A stretch of 64,000 nt of DNA from Bacteroides sp. (GTDB lineage Bacteria; Bacteroidota; Bacteroidia; Bacteroidales; Bacteroidaceae): assembly GCA_021202275.1 (NCBI GenBank), contig JAJQDI010000002.1, positions 24,710 through 88,709 on the forward strand, given 5' to 3'. Below the pieces are notes generated by a model. The model did no database searches and was not told the origin of the DNA. It was given only the letters and a program-made list of their open reading frames with translations. Numbering within the stretch: position 1 is the first letter of the stretch; the number at the start of each line of letters is the position of its first letter. This document shows, in pieces, positions 54,675 to 62,831 of the stretch. The position numbers and the translations under genes are program-made.

Positions 54675-56015
54675 ATGAAGTCAATATTGATCGTAGAGGA
54701 TGACATCACTTTCGGGATGATGCTCAAGACATGGCTGAAAAAAAAAGGGTTTACTGTCTCCTCTGCCAGTACCGTAGCACGTGCGAAAAAACATCTGGAA
54801 ACAGAACCGGCCGATCTGGTACTTTCAGACCTTCGTTTGCCCGACAAAGATGGTATTTATCTGCTTTCCTGGCTACAGCAACAGGGAAAAGTACCTCCCT
54901 TTATTATGATGACCGGCTATGCCGATATCCCTTCGGCCGTACAGGCTATAAAAATGGGTGCGCAGGATTACATAGCGAAACCTGTAAATCCGGAAGAACT
55001 TCTCAAAAAGATCCATAAAGCATTTGAGGCCGGAAAGGATACACCTGCCGCTCCGGCACCTACCAAGGAGAAATCCCCACAGGCTCCTGACGCACACTTC
55101 CTGGAAGGAGAGAGTGGTGCCGCGCGTCAGCTCTATAACTATGTTAATCTGGTGGCTCCGACCAATATGTCGGTACTGATCAACGGAGCCAGCGGAACAG
55201 GCAAAGAGTATGTAGCGCATCGCATTCATCAACTCAGCAAACGGGCCGGCCGGCCGTTCATTGCAGTCGACTGCGGTTCTATTCCCAAAGAACTGGCGGC
55301 TTCTGAGTTTTTCGGCCATGTCAAAGGGGCATTTACCGGAGCACTTCAAGATAAGACAGGAGCATTTGTTGCTGCGGACGGAGGTACGTTGTTCCTGGAT
55401 GAGGTAGGTAATCTGGGCTACGAGACACAGATACAACTGTTACGCGCTTTGCAGGAAAGAAAGATCCGCCCCATAGGCTCTACCCAGGAGACCCAGGTAG
55501 ACATACGCCTGATCACTGCTACCAATGAGAACCTGGAACTACTGATAGAGAAAGGTAGTTTCCGGGAAGATCTGTATCACCGGCTCAATGAATTTACGAT
55601 CCATATGCCTGCGCTGAAAGACCGCCAGGAGGATATTTTGCTGTTTGCCAATTTTTTCCTCGACCAGGCCAACCGGGAACTGGATAAAAAACTGATTGGT
55701 TTTGACGAAGCCTCTTCACAGGCCTTATACCACTACCACTGGCCAGGAAATCTGCGACAGATGAAAAACACCATCAAGCGGGCTACCTTACTGGCAACGG
55801 GAAATCTCATTACCCTGGCCGAGTTGGGCCATGAGATTAGTAGTGACCCTGGCAACCACCGGGAGATCTCGCTGAGAAATGAGAAGACAGAACGTGAATA
55901 TATACTGGAAGCCCTTCGGCAAACAGGTAATAATAAAAGCAAAGCAGCGGCTTTACTGAAAATAGACCGGAAAACATTGTATAATAAAATGAAACTTTAT
56001 CGGATCGAAGTATAA
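54675..56015 (+). CDS. Sigma-54-dependent response regulator (NtrC family)
   Basis: A 446-residue activator with three domains. The receiver (1-120) has VEDD, phospho-acceptor Asp52 in LSDLRLPDKDG, and Lys102 in YIAKPV. The AAA+ domain (about 140-380) has Walker A GASGTGKE (171-178) and the sigma-54 contact loop GAFTGA (218-223). Walker B GGTLFLDEVGNL and the arginine finger region FREDLYHRLN follow. The C-terminal Fis-type helix-turn-helix (about 405-445) is NNKSKAAALLKIDRKTLYNKMKLYRI. All features for activating RpoN promoters are intact. It probably binds the palindromes just downstream of its own stop codon and drives the small secreted gene at 56234. No kinase is adjacent. Confidence 0.95.
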   Translation: MKSILIVEDDITFGMMLKTWLKKKGFTVSSASTVARAKKHLETEPADLVLSDLRLPDKDGIYLLSWLQQQGKVPPFIMMTGYADIPSAVQAIKMGAQDYIAKPVNPEELLKKIHKAFEAGKDTPAAPAPTKEKSPQAPDAHFLEGESGAARQLYNYVNLVAPTNMSVLINGASGTGKEYVAHRIHQLSKRAGRPFIAVDCGSIPKELAASEFFGHVKGAFTGALQDKTGAFVAADGGTLFLDEVGNLGYETQIQLLRALQERKIRPIGSTQETQVDIRLITATNENLELLIEKGSFREDLYHRLNEFTIHMPALKDRQEDILLFANFFLDQANRELDKKLIGFDEASSQALYHYHWPGNLRQMKNTIKRATLLATGNLITLAELGHEISSDPGNHREISLRNEKTEREYILEALRQTGNNKSKAAALLKIDRKTLYNKMKLYRIEV

Positions 56016-56072
56016 AAGTGTGGAATAATTCCACACTTCCCCACTGACTTTCCACACTTTTCCCCAGTGTGG
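56016..56072 (+). promoter_or_regulatory. Paired palindromic enhancer sites for the sigma-54 activator
   Basis: Site 1 (56016-56038) is a perfect inverted repeat with 11-bp arms (AAGTGTGGAAT and ATTCCACACTT) around one A. Site 2 (56050-56072) has TTCCACACTT and, after TTCCCC, AGTGTGG, i.e. the same half-sites. The TTCCACACTT words of both sites are 21 bp apart, two helical turns. They lie about 90-135 bp upstream of the predicted start of the sigma-54 promoter, the usual place for NtrC-type enhancers. Site 1 could also be a weak terminator of the regulator gene, but it lacks a T run. Confidence 0.7.
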
Positions 56073-56134
56073 TACGTGTTACGCAAACGATCAATAGACT
56101 AAGAATCAGCATCCTACCCTAAGAACCCTTTCTC

Positions 56135-56150
56135 TGGCACGCTCTTTGAT
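56135..56150 (+). promoter_or_regulatory. Sigma-54 (-24/-12) promoter
   Basis: TGGCACG-N4-TTGAT matches the consensus TGGCACG-N4-TTGCW except for A in place of the final C of the -12 box. The GG to G(A) spacing is correct. The start of transcription would be near 56161, about 70 nt before the small gene. Confidence 0.65.
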
Positions 56151-56233
56151 CTTTAATAAGCAGGAGGTTATTGACTCCTGGATTTATTTGAGAATCTAAC
56201 AACTGTATAAAATTGTTTAAAGCAAAAAAGATT

Positions 56234-56416
56234 ATGAAAAAGGTAGTATTCGTATTAGCAATGTTTATGTTTATCTGTGGTGGTTCATTTTCTGCAATGG
56301 CTCAGGATCCTGTAAAACCTGAAGCTGAAACTGAAGAAGTTCAGGCTACTGAAGAAAGCAGCGATGCTGAGCCGGCAGAAGAGGCTCCTGCTGAAGCGCC
56401 GGCAGAAGCCGAATAA
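56234..56416 (+). CDS. Small acidic secreted protein under sigma-54 control
   Basis: The ATG at 56234 gives 60 residues: MKKVVFVLAMFMF starts a signal peptide that ends at SAMAQ. The mature part is only about 37 residues, rich in Glu, Ala and Pro (EEVQATEESSDAEPAEEAPAEAPAEAE). It has no cysteine and hardly any hydrophobic residues, so it is probably disordered and highly negative. An in-frame TTG seven codons earlier is a less likely start. It is monocistronic, with its own -24/-12 promoter and a strong terminator. No family is recognised. The set-up suggests a stress- or signal-induced secreted product or a processed peptide. Confidence 0.75.
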   Translation: MKKVVFVLAMFMFICGGSFSAMAQDPVKPEAETEEVQATEESSDAEPAEEAPAEAPAEAE

Positions 56417-56428
56417 GCGTAAACTAAC

Positions 56429-56471
56429 AAAAAAGTCTTCCCTGATTGTCTATTCCGGGGAAGACTTTTTT
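56429..56471 (+). terminator. Terminator of the small acidic secreted protein gene
   Basis: The 14-bp stem AAAAAAGTCTTCCC pairs with GGGAAGACTTTTTT across a 15-base loop. Because the arms are A- and T-rich it may act in both directions, also for the pseudouridine synthase gene. Confidence 0.85.
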
Positions 56472-56525
56472 CATTTCATTTCCTTTACCATTCTCATCTG
56501 ATATCACCTGCTATTCAGGGACTGC

Positions 56526-57191
56526 TCACTGAAATTCTTTCCAGATACCTGTTTCCGGCACCGGAGCATCGATCTCTATCTGCTCTTTAGACACCGGATG
56601 AATAAAGCCTATATGCCGGGCATGCAAACAGATACTTCCATCGGGATTTGAACGGGGATATCCATACTTCAGATCTCCCTTGATCGGAGAACCCACTTTA
56701 GCCAGCTGACACCGTATCTGATGATGACGCCCGGTATGCAAATCCACTTCTACCAGATGATACGTATCGGAATGGCCGATCACTTTATAACCAAGGGTTG
56801 CCTTTTTAGAGCGTGGGACCTCTTTATCATAAGCATAACTTTTATTCTGCTTCTCGTTCTTGACCATATAATGCGTCAGTAATGCTTCAGACGGGTGTGG
56901 CTCTTTCTTTACAATAGCCCAATAGGTTTTATGTACTTCTTTGTTGCGGAACATCTCATTCAGACGCGTCAAGGCCTTACTGGTCTTGGCAAAAACAACA
57001 AGGTCACTCACTGGCCGGTCGAGCCTGTGAGTGACCCCTAAAAATACATTTCCGGGTTTTCCGTATTTTTCTTTTAAATATTGTTTTACCGTTTCCGACA
57101 AAGGCACATCGCCTGTCTTATCGCCCTGAACGATCTCGGAACTGGCTTTATTAACAATGATAATATGATTGTCTTCGTATATAACAGTCAT
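56526..57191 (-). CDS. RluA-family pseudouridine synthase
   Basis: The enzyme converts uridines of ribosomal or transfer RNA to pseudouridine. The 221-residue protein contains the RluA catalytic motif THRLDRPVSD with Asp58, preceded by IIVNKASSEIVQGD. GRHHQIRCQLAKVGSPIKGDLKYG is the RNA-contacting C-terminal motif. An N-terminal S4 domain is missing, as in small RluA-type enzymes. The target site cannot be told from the sequence. It is the third gene of a short operon (tetR-like, fabG, this gene), 7 bp after fabG. Confidence 0.92.
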   Translation of the reverse strand: MTVIYEDNHIIIVNKASSEIVQGDKTGDVPLSETVKQYLKEKYGKPGNVFLGVTHRLDRPVSDLVVFAKTSKALTRLNEMFRNKEVHKTYWAIVKKEPHPSEALLTHYMVKNEKQNKSYAYDKEVPRSKKATLGYKVIGHSDTYHLVEVDLHTGRHHQIRCQLAKVGSPIKGDLKYGYPRSNPDGSICLHARHIGFIHPVSKEQIEIDAPVPETGIWKEFQ

Positions 57192-57198
57192 ACATTTT

Positions 57199-57945
57199 TT
57201 ACATGTTCATACCACCACAACAGCAGATCACCTGTCCGGTTACATACAAAGAAAGGTCAGATGCAAGGAAAGTGGCTACATTGGCTACATCTTCCGGAGT
57301 ACCTCCACGACGTAAAGGGATGGTTTTGGCCCATTCTTTTTTCACTTCTTCGGAAAGTTGGTCGGTCATATCGGTAATGATGAATCCAGGGGCAATGGCA
57401 TTGGCGCGTACTCCACGTGAACCCAGTTCTTTCGCGATGGACTTGGCCAACCCGATCATTCCGGCTTTGGATGCAGAGTAGTTACATTGTCCGGCATTTC
57501 CGGAAACACCTACCACAGAAGCCATATTGATGATACTTCCTGATTTCTGACGCATCATGACCGGCGTACAGGCATGGATAAAATTAAACGCGGATTTCAG
57601 GTTTACATGGATCACCATGTCCCACTGTTGTTCAGTCATACGCATCATCAATCCATCACGCGTGATACCTGCATTATTTACCAGGATATCGATACGGCCA
57701 AAATCTTTCTGTATTTCCGCTACCACTTTAGCTGTATCTTCGAAATTAGCAGCATTTGATGCATAGCCTTTTGCCTTCACACCTATGGCTTCGATCTCAG
57801 CTGCGGTTTTTTCCGCATTTTCATCTATCACAAGATCGGTGAACGCGATGTTTGCACCTTCCGCGGCAAATTTCAATGCGATCGCTTTACCGATACCACG
57901 TGCGGCACCTGTAACAATAGCGGTCTTTCCATCTAATAATCCCAT
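57199..57945 (-). CDS. fabG: 3-oxoacyl-ACP reductase
   Basis: An NADPH-dependent short-chain dehydrogenase that reduces 3-oxoacyl-ACP in fatty-acid synthesis. The 248 residues include the cofactor loop TGAARGIG (12-19), NNAGITRDGLMMRM (90-103, a FabG hallmark), and catalytic Ser143, Tyr156 and Lys160. The C-terminal YVTGQVICCCGGMNM has a run of three cysteines where most FabG have VNGG; that is unusual but common in related organisms. It is flanked by the tetR-like regulator and the RluA gene, so regulation by the former is likely. Confidence 0.94.
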   Translation of the reverse strand: MGLLDGKTAIVTGAARGIGKAIALKFAAEGANIAFTDLVIDENAEKTAAEIEAIGVKAKGYASNAANFEDTAKVVAEIQKDFGRIDILVNNAGITRDGLMMRMTEQQWDMVIHVNLKSAFNFIHACTPVMMRQKSGSIINMASVVGVSGNAGQCNYSASKAGMIGLAKSIAKELGSRGVRANAIAPGFIITDMTDQLSEEVKKEWAKTIPLRRGGTPEDVANVATFLASDLSLYVTGQVICCCGGMNM

Positions 57946-57975
57946 AATGATTCTATTTGTTTTATGTTCTGTTTA

Positions 57976-58563
57976 TTACGTCGTTTTGTGCAAAGCACCA
58001 AAAACAATGTTGGCTACATATCGCTTGCGGGTTTCCACATCCATATCAGGACCGATATGCCCCCGGATGTAAGGGACTTCGATCCCTTTGACACAGTAGT
58101 GCATTAATGCGGCAGTCATATCGATATCGTCAACCATAAAAACTCCTTTCTCCACACCTTCTTCCAGTATTTCGCGAAAAAGTTCGATCTCTTTCGCATC
58201 AAATTTTTTCCTGACTTTCTCTACCTGCCAGATATCCCGGAAAAAGTTGGCGCGCAATGTACCGTTCCGATAGACAACCTCTTTGACCGCATCTAATCGC
58301 GTATAGATCATTTCTATGATCTTTTCATCAGGAGACTTACTTTTTGCCACAACCCTCTTCATGAGATCGGACAAAATATCCAGCTCAGACTCTACGACTG
58401 CAAGATAGATGTCCTCTTTACTTTTGAAATAAGTATAAAGAGTTCTCCTACCTTTCTTCGAAGCCACGGCAATATCGTTCATGGTGGTATTTTCCACTCC
58501 CATCTTAGCAAACAATTGTCGCGCCACATCTACCAGTTTAGATCTTGTCTTGGATACGGCCAT
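57976..58563 (-). CDS. TetR-family transcriptional regulator
   Basis: A repressor or activator with an N-terminal helix-turn-helix (LVDVARQLFAKMGVENTTMNDIAVASKKGRRTLYTYFKSKEDIYLAV) and an all-helical ligand domain. The start at MAVSKTRSK (58563) is more natural than the upstream Met (58578). It heads an operon with fabG and the pseudouridine synthase, 30 bp before fabG. A TTG-N20-TACTTTTG promoter (-7 box at 58595-58602) lies upstream. By analogy with other TetR proteins beside fab genes, it could sense acyl chains; that is inference. Confidence 0.88.
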   Translation of the reverse strand: MAVSKTRSKLVDVARQLFAKMGVENTTMNDIAVASKKGRRTLYTYFKSKEDIYLAVVESELDILSDLMKRVVAKSKSPDEKIIEMIYTRLDAVKEVVYRNGTLRANFFRDIWQVEKVRKKFDAKEIELFREILEEGVEKGVFMVDDIDMTAALMHYCVKGIEVPYIRGHIGPDMDVETRKRYVANIVFGALHKTT

Positions 58564-58594
58564 AATTAAACTGCACACATTTTTATTATGTGAG

Positions 58595-58625
58595 CAAAAG
58601 TAATTCTTTTATTCTTTCCTTACAA
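58595..58625 (-). promoter_or_regulatory. Promoter of the tetR-fabG-pseudouridine synthase operon
   Basis: On the minus strand TTG, a 20-bp spacer and TACTTTTG (complement of 58595-58602) fit the Bacteroidota consensus, about 32 bp upstream of the preferred start codon. Confidence 0.6.
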
Positions 58626-58748
58626 GATTTATATACAATATTATGTATCGGTATACATCCATGCAAATAAAATGCAATGCATATCCTACTATCCATCAAT
58701 CCCTTGCCCGGAGATTAAGATATTTTCAGAAAACTATCCCACCAAAAA

Positions 58749-58779
58749 TTTGTTTTTTGTATGAAAAGCACTACCTTTA
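58749..58779 (+). promoter_or_regulatory. Promoter of initiator tRNA-Met
   Basis: TTTG (58749-58752), a 19-bp spacer and TACCTTTA (58772-58779) closely match the consensus, 14 bp before the mature tRNA. Confidence 0.55.
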
Positions 58780-58793
58780 CACTCACAAAACAC

Positions 58794-58866
<73 letters not shown>

Positions 58867-58874
58867 CTATTCTG

Positions 58875-58904
58875 AAAGGATTGCTATTTGGCAATCCTTT
58901 TTTT
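58875..58904 (+). terminator. Terminator of the tRNA gene
   Basis: The stem AAAGGATTGC pairs with GCAATCCTTT across a 6-base loop, followed by a run of T. Confidence 0.85.
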
Positions 58905-59176
58905 GTATCCTTATTATAATTCCTTGATATTCTGTTAAACACACAACACCTTATGAATGACAGGAGATCGATAGATATGCTTTGATATTACTCATTGTCA
59001 TTCAATAGAAACTCTTTTTATATGATAAAAACAAGGATGATTCGTCATCTAGAAGAGAAATGTGATTCTTTTTATGAAGATCCTCTATAAATTTCTTATT
59101 TTTATAATTTCAGAATCTTTATCTGATAATAAGCTAAATTATGACACAGTACGGTACTTCCGACCAAGTAATTACA
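58905..59176. other. AT-rich gap before the frameshifted exported gene
   Basis: About 270 bp with no gene, RNA or repeat that I can recognise. Confidence 0.4.
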
Positions 59177-60470
59177 ATGAACACTATATCAAAAAATAAG
59201 ATGTGTTCGGAAAAACAGAGAAACAAAGGATATTTTTTCAAAAAAATCTGTTTCACCTTGTTGACAGCAGGTACCTTTTTCGGAGTAGGTAACCCTAAAA
59301 TTGAGGCTCAGACTATTATTAAAAACGATAGTATCAAACCGTACATCAACTTTCTGGAAAGAGATCGGTCGTTGTCTTCCAAAGAATATATTTTTTCTAA
59401 AATTTGAAACACATGATATAGTCATATTATCAGAAAGATTTCATCAGGAGATGACTCAATATGATATGATTATGGAAGTTGTAAAGGATGAACGGTTTAA
59501 AGGACATATCTATACAGAAATAGGACATGTAAACTTATATGAAAAGTTCAATAACTTTTTGATGAATGCTACATTTACCGAAGAAGAAAAAGAAAAAGAG
59601 CTACTGAGTATATATAGAGATCTTTGTCCCAGCCTTGTCTGGGGTGCATATAATTATTATCACATGCTGAACGAAGTATGGGTGATTAATAAAGATCGGA
59701 ATAAAGAAGACAAGATATTCATTTTCCCAACAGATGTACCTTTTGATTACAATGAAATTCAGACTCATCGTGAGTGGGATATACATTACAATCTGTTTTT
59801 TAATTCCATTTTCAGAGATCAAATGATGGCCATGAATTTTGTGGACTATTATGAGGAGGTAAAAAAAGAAAAAAGGAAAGCATTGGTCATTCTGAATTCA
59901 ATGCACGCCTACAAACGAAACCCAACTTACTTATCTTTACCCACCAGACCTCTTATCAGACGCGCAGGAGAGTTCATTTATAAAACATATCCTGAAGAGA
60001 CATTTGTTATCTATATCAATAGCTGTAATGTAGATAATTTTAAACTATCTAATCATGGAATTATTGATGCTGCGTTTGAGTATACTAAAAAAGATGATAT
60101 AGGATTTGATCTGAAAGACACTCCTATAGGAAATACAAAATTTGATCTGTATTTTACGTATGCAGCAGATTACTTTGATCTTAATATAAATTATGACTAT
60201 CTCTTTGATGGAATGATCTATTACAAACCCTTAAAGGATATGGTTATAAAAATGGGTATACCTAATATTTACTCCAAAGAATATGAGGATATGTATTATA
60301 GAAGAGTAGCCCTTATGTCTAATAAGAAATTTGAAGAAGTTAAGAATGATGAAGAATATAGGAAAGCATTGGAACAAATCAATAACCCTGCTATAATTCC
60401 CTTTGACGATTATTTTGGAGAAGGAGTAGTAGAATCCTGGGATAAGCAAATACAAAAATGGATTGAGTAA
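59177..60470 (+). pseudogene. AT-rich exported protein of unknown function, frameshifted
   Basis: Two frames form one protein of about 430 residues. The first starts MNTISKNKMC (an earlier Met at 59141 is possible), has a signal peptide (ICFTLLTAGTFFGVGNPKIEAQ) and ends SSKEYIFSKI. The second continues FETHDIVILSERFHQEMTQYD from the A run at 59399-59402, where one A too many explains the shift. Joined, it reads IFSKFETHDIVILSER, then IYTEIGHVNLYEKF. The start resembles the TIKI/erythromycin-esterase-like fold (a short strand ending in E, followed by H), but I cannot assign it. It is clearly AT-richer than its neighbours, suggesting horizontal origin. No partner genes are evident. Confidence 0.6.
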
Positions 60471-60849
60471 CAGGTAGTATGCTTGTTTTTATGTAATTTT
60501 TTGAAAAAGCCAGGATAGTATATAGATGGCAAATACATGAATAGGTACTGCCTTAATCCCATGACGGTATTGATTTTATAAAACTATCAGTTATCTCGTT
60601 TTATGGAATAACCCTCATTAACCGTCAGTCGTTGCAGCTACTGCGACGGCGATAGATTTTAGCCCAAGGTGACGTTCGCTCTGGTTCTATACACTTCACC
60701 TTACTACGGGCTAAAGTCTATCATGCTTACAGCAATAGAATTACCAATATTTTTCTATATGGAGAAAGTTCTATATACGATCAGTAATCTATGATATACA
60801 TACATCATATAAAAGAGAACATACAATTTAAAATTTGTGGTACATACTG
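60471..60849. repeat. Non-coding gap with a long imperfect hairpin
   Basis: The arms GATAGATTTTAGCCC (60651-60665) and GGGCTAAAGTCTATC (60708-60722) differ at one position; directly inside them AAGGTGA faces TCACCTT. Together they make a hairpin of over 20 bp across 60651-60722. The rest of the gap is AT-rich without genes. It may be a mobile palindrome of the genome. Confidence 0.55.
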
Positions 60850-61626
60850 CTAATTACTTAGAACCATCTCACTCTTTGCCTGCAGTTCAAGACTAAGGGA
60901 CGCATCCTCTTCTTTAGGTGTCCATACCAATTCACGAATTGCTCCTGAACTTTTTAGCGTACTTTTTCCATTACCTGTACAGAACAATTTCTCTATTTCC
61001 CCTCCTTGCATTTCAAATGTCTTTCGCTGGGCTAATTCCAGATACATCTCTTTGATGGTAGCCTGACGAACTTTTAATCCATGTCCGGTAAAAGAAAATC
61101 TGTTCACTGTACATGAAATCATCTCCAGTGTCTGATCGGTTCTTATCTGTAAAGAATCAAAGGATATATCCGAGATATTCCATCTGGCATTGGAAGAATG
61201 GCTATTCAAATAAGTGACCACAGAATCAAGTTGCAGATCAAAAATCAGTTCATCCATAGAAAAATGACCGTTACGCACACCGTCCATATCAGCAAAATAA
61301 TCATTTATATCCATTGTGATATACAAAGTATCCCCATCATTTTTGAAATGAATATGATCTGCCAGGATTTCCGGATAATTAAATGTACAACTTCCCTCTT
61401 TGGCAACAGGAGATACATTTATCTTTCCGGAGAAGTTATACATTCCACCTTCCCGTTCCATATCCAGATAGATTACTTTTACATCCGTAAATTCTCTCTG
61501 ACTTCTCTCGTCAAAAGTTAACTTTTCCGGCTCTATGTATCCGCTAAGGATGATATAAACAGCGACCATATGTGCGAAAATGACAGCAAAGACTACTCCT
61601 ATGATTATATATGTTGTTCGTTTCAT
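60850..61626 (-). CDS. Membrane-anchored protein of unknown function, GntR-ABC operon
   Basis: A 258-residue protein with one N-terminal transmembrane segment (about 5-30, TYIIIGVVFAVIFAHMVAVYIIL). The rest looks like a beta-solenoid or DUF2807-type domain made of short repeated strands (ITMDINDYFADMD, LIFDLQLDSV, SFDSLQIRT, FTGHGLKVRQATIKEMYLEL). It is the last gene of the ABC operon, 2 bp after the GntR gene. It might sense or bind cell-envelope material and support the transporter. No firm homology is recognised. Confidence 0.65.
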   Translation of the reverse strand: MKRTTYIIIGVVFAVIFAHMVAVYIILSGYIEPEKLTFDERSQREFTDVKVIYLDMEREGGMYNFSGKINVSPVAKEGSCTFNYPEILADHIHFKNDGDTLYITMDINDYFADMDGVRNGHFSMDELIFDLQLDSVVTYLNSHSSNARWNISDISFDSLQIRTDQTLEMISCTVNRFSFTGHGLKVRQATIKEMYLELAQRKTFEMQGGEIEKLFCTGNGKSTLKSSGAIRELVWTPKEEDASLSLELQAKSEMVLSN

Positions 61627-61628
61627 TG

Positions 61629-62003
61629 TTATTTACTTTTATCCGTATGATTATAACTTCTATACATCTCTTCGATCTCTTCCATAGATATTCCCAGCGT
61701 ATGCAGCTGACGGAAGAAATAAACCAATTCATCTTTCAGAAAAATACTCCTACGCGCAGAACGGATTTTGTCCGTTGCGCCTGAAGAAACAAAATAACCG
61801 ATCCCCCGCTTATTATATATAATTTCCTGGGATTGCAAATGGTCATACGAACGCATTACTGTATTGGCATTTACTTCTACCAGAGAAGCATATTCACGTA
61901 CCGAAGGGATACGTTCTTCTTCCGGATATTTACCCAGGAGGATCTCGTCACAGATACGATCTGCTATCTGAAGGTAGATTGCCTGATTATCTTTAAAGTT
62001 CAT
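61629..62003 (-). CDS. GntR-family regulator (YtrA-like)
   Basis: A short regulator of 124 residues. The winged helix-turn-helix is complete (IYLQIADRICDEILLGKYPEEERIPSVREYASLVEVNANTVMRSYDHLQ, residues 9-58), with the YtrA-type core GIGYFVSSGA after it. The C-terminal helices (65-120) lack a large ligand-binding domain, as in the YtrA subgroup. The third gene of the operon, 10 bp after the permease gene. It probably represses the operon by binding the operator at 63692-63713, which overlaps the predicted start of transcription. Confidence 0.88.
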   Translation of the reverse strand: MNFKDNQAIYLQIADRICDEILLGKYPEEERIPSVREYASLVEVNANTVMRSYDHLQSQEIIYNKRGIGYFVSSGATDKIRSARRSIFLKDELVYFFRQLHTLGISMEEIEEMYRSYNHTDKSK

Positions 62004-62013
62004 AACTTTCGAT

Positions 62014-62826
62014 TTATAAGATATCGGTTTCTTTAAATCTATAATAACCGATGATCCAGTTGAACAAAGTAAACCCTATACCTAAAGCCCAATATATATT
62101 TCTTCCTAAGATATCAGAGCCATTCTCAATATGGACTCCCTGAAGAGTTTCTTTAAAGAGGAATATTCTGACTATACCCCACAATGCTACACTAAAAAGG
62201 ATCAAAATGCAGAATAAAGCCAGGAATGTTTTCGGAAAAGCATTTTTAGGCCACCATACACTTCCCAATACAAAACACGATTGCAAAAAGAAATATCCTA
62301 TAACCAAGCCGGATACGGAGGATATATTATTATAGAGATGACAATCCAGACCGGATATCGTAAAAATACTATTCAAAGAAACCGGATGAACAGAAATCGA
62401 GGGAAACGATAGAGAAAAGACTAAGACACGGATATAATCCGCCAGTTTAAAAGAAAAAACAAAAAGCAACAGAAATATGACTGTATGTATGAACCAACGG
62501 CTGAAATATTTTTCCAAAGGAGTAGCGGGCAATGTAAACACGGATATACGATTTGATTTACGTTTCAGATTCTCCATAGTGAAAGAAGCACTTACACACC
62601 CATAAATAAACCACATAGCGATAAACATATTTACACAGGCAGATACCATACGATCCGGAACATCGGTTGGCGTAACTTTGTAAACAAAAAAGCCTCTCCA
62701 GAGGAAGAAAATAACAAATACACCAAACATGGTACCTACGTAGAGAATATATTTTCTCCAATTCTCTGCTACATCTTTATGAAAAAGATGGATCAGGCGT
62801 GAAAAATTAAATGTAGTATCTTTCAT
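62014..62826 (-). CDS. ABC transporter membrane protein
   Basis: A 270-residue integral membrane protein with about six hydrophobic segments (for instance ILYVGTMFGVFVIFFLWRGFFVYKV, LFIAMWFIYGCVSASFTME, WFIHTVIFLLLFVFSFKLADYI). Its gene follows the ATPase gene with a 5-bp gap. Together they form an ABC-2-type exporter, perhaps for a peptide or lipid or for resistance to an envelope stress. No export signal or substrate-binding domain is visible, so the substrate remains unknown. Confidence 0.82.
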   Translation of the reverse strand: MKDTTFNFSRLIHLFHKDVAENWRKYILYVGTMFGVFVIFFLWRGFFVYKVTPTDVPDRMVSACVNMFIAMWFIYGCVSASFTMENLKRKSNRISVFTLPATPLEKYFSRWFIHTVIFLLLFVFSFKLADYIRVLVFSLSFPSISVHPVSLNSIFTISGLDCHLYNNISSVSGLVIGYFFLQSCFVLGSVWWPKNAFPKTFLALFCILILFSVALWGIVRIFLFKETLQGVHIENGSDILGRNIYWALGIGFTLFNWIIGYYRFKETDIL

Positions 62827-62831
62827 AATAA

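Noticed and set aside
48687..56015. Assignment of the hybrid kinase and the sigma-54 regulator as a cognate pair
   Set aside because: They are 3.7 kb apart, on opposite strands, and several genes intervene. The kinase has its own receiver and HPt domains, so a partner is likely but not identified.
56016..56038. Palindrome as the intrinsic terminator of the sigma-54 regulator gene
   Set aside because: It is a perfect hairpin directly after the stop codon, but CCCC rather than a T run follows, and the half-site recurs 21 bp further on, which fits protein binding better. A dual role is not excluded.
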